Both the position numbers and the translations under genes were made by a program. A stretch of 5,266 nucleotides of DNA from Gammaproteobacteria bacterium. GTDB lineage: Bacteria; Pseudomonadota; Gammaproteobacteria; UBA9214. The stretch is taken from NCBI GenBank assembly GCA_030635865.1, contig DAOVYA010000139.1:1-5266 (forward strand). Direction: 5' to 3'. The notes under the pieces are model-generated. The model saw only the letters and a list, made by a program, of their open reading frames with translations, did not search any database and was not told where the DNA came from. Shown piece by piece: positions 5,173 to 5,266 of this stretch. Within the stretch, counting starts at the first letter, position 1. Every line of letters begins with the position of its first letter.

Positions 5173-5266
5173 ATGAAAAAACTAAAAACCCTTCCCGATT
5201 ACCTCCGTCCCGGACTCGATATCGTGTCTATCGGCCTCAACCCGTCGCTGCCCTCGGTGCGCGACG
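5173..5266 (+). CDS. mug: Mug/TDG-type mismatch-specific DNA glycosylase (5' part only)
   Basis: Only 31 complete codons are visible before the right edge. The translation has LPDYLRPGLDIVSIGLNPSL at 7-26. This matches the start of G/U(T) mismatch-specific glycosylases of the Mug/TDG branch of the uracil-DNA glycosylase superfamily, which remove uracil or thymine opposite guanine in base excision repair. The family motif I is GINPGL; here it is GLNPSL (21-26), and Asn23 would correspond to the catalytic Asn18 of E. coli Mug. Ser in place of the second Gly is a variation I believe occurs in some proteobacterial members. An in-frame GTG at 5164 has the better-placed Shine-Dalgarno sequence. The gene is separated from hda by 312 bases and a terminator candidate, so it is probably an independent unit. 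The assignment rests on a short segment, hence the moderate confidence. Confidence 0.75.
   Translation, partial: MKKLKTLPDYLRPGLDIVSIGLNPSLPSVRD

Noticed and set aside
4635..5174. Long minus-strand open frame of 179 codons across the end of hda and the spacer
   Set aside because: It overlaps hda antisense, has arginine/serine-rich composition without recognisable motifs, and covers the tandem and palindromic repeats. It is best explained as a shadow frame.

Overview
The window reads as a chromosomal housekeeping segment of a gammaproteobacterium, with GC in the mid-to-upper fifties by eye. Six protein genes are tightly packed and a seventh begins at the right edge. The lineage call rests on the gene set (a DUF2066 protein, a DUF3108 protein, an Hda-type DnaA regulator) and on close motif similarity of PurM, PurN and Hda to their E. 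coli counterparts. I cannot name a genus.

Left half (minus strand): purM -> purN -> a DUF3108-family exported protein that runs off the left edge. Neighbouring genes overlap by 4 and 7 bases, so this is almost certainly one translationally coupled operon. PurM and PurN carry out steps 5 and 3 of de novo purine synthesis; the DUF3108 protein is a periplasm-directed protein of unknown function.

Middle: a 140-base divergent intergenic region (2395-2534) holds candidate back-to-back promoters and a perfect 7-bp inverted repeat over the presumed start site of the rightward transcript.

Right half (plus strand): a DUF2066 exported protein -> a membrane CDP-alcohol phosphatidyltransferase -> hda, each pair overlapping by 4 bases. 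Hda promotes hydrolysis of DnaA-bound ATP after replication starts. The phosphatidyltransferase has features closer to eukaryotic-type cardiolipin synthase than to PgsA. Because acidic phospholipids act on DnaA nucleotide state in vitro, its coupling to hda is the most thought-provoking feature here. In E. coli the purMN genes are divergent from upp-uraA-hda; here hda keeps its place opposite purMN, but two envelope genes stand where upp-uraA would be.

A 312-base non-coding stretch (4861-5172) follows. It holds a degenerate palindromic repeat, a good intrinsic terminator candidate built from its right arm, a further small hairpin, a perfect 17-bp tandem duplication and a paired TGTACATC repeat. 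At 5173 a gene begins whose first 31 residues match the N-terminus of Mug/TDG-type mismatch DNA glycosylases.

I see no CRISPR array, insertion sequence, tRNA, rRNA, toxin-antitoxin or defence cassette. The window does not contain an evident undescribed system; the interest lies in operon architecture, a few family-signature substitutions and the repeat-rich spacer.
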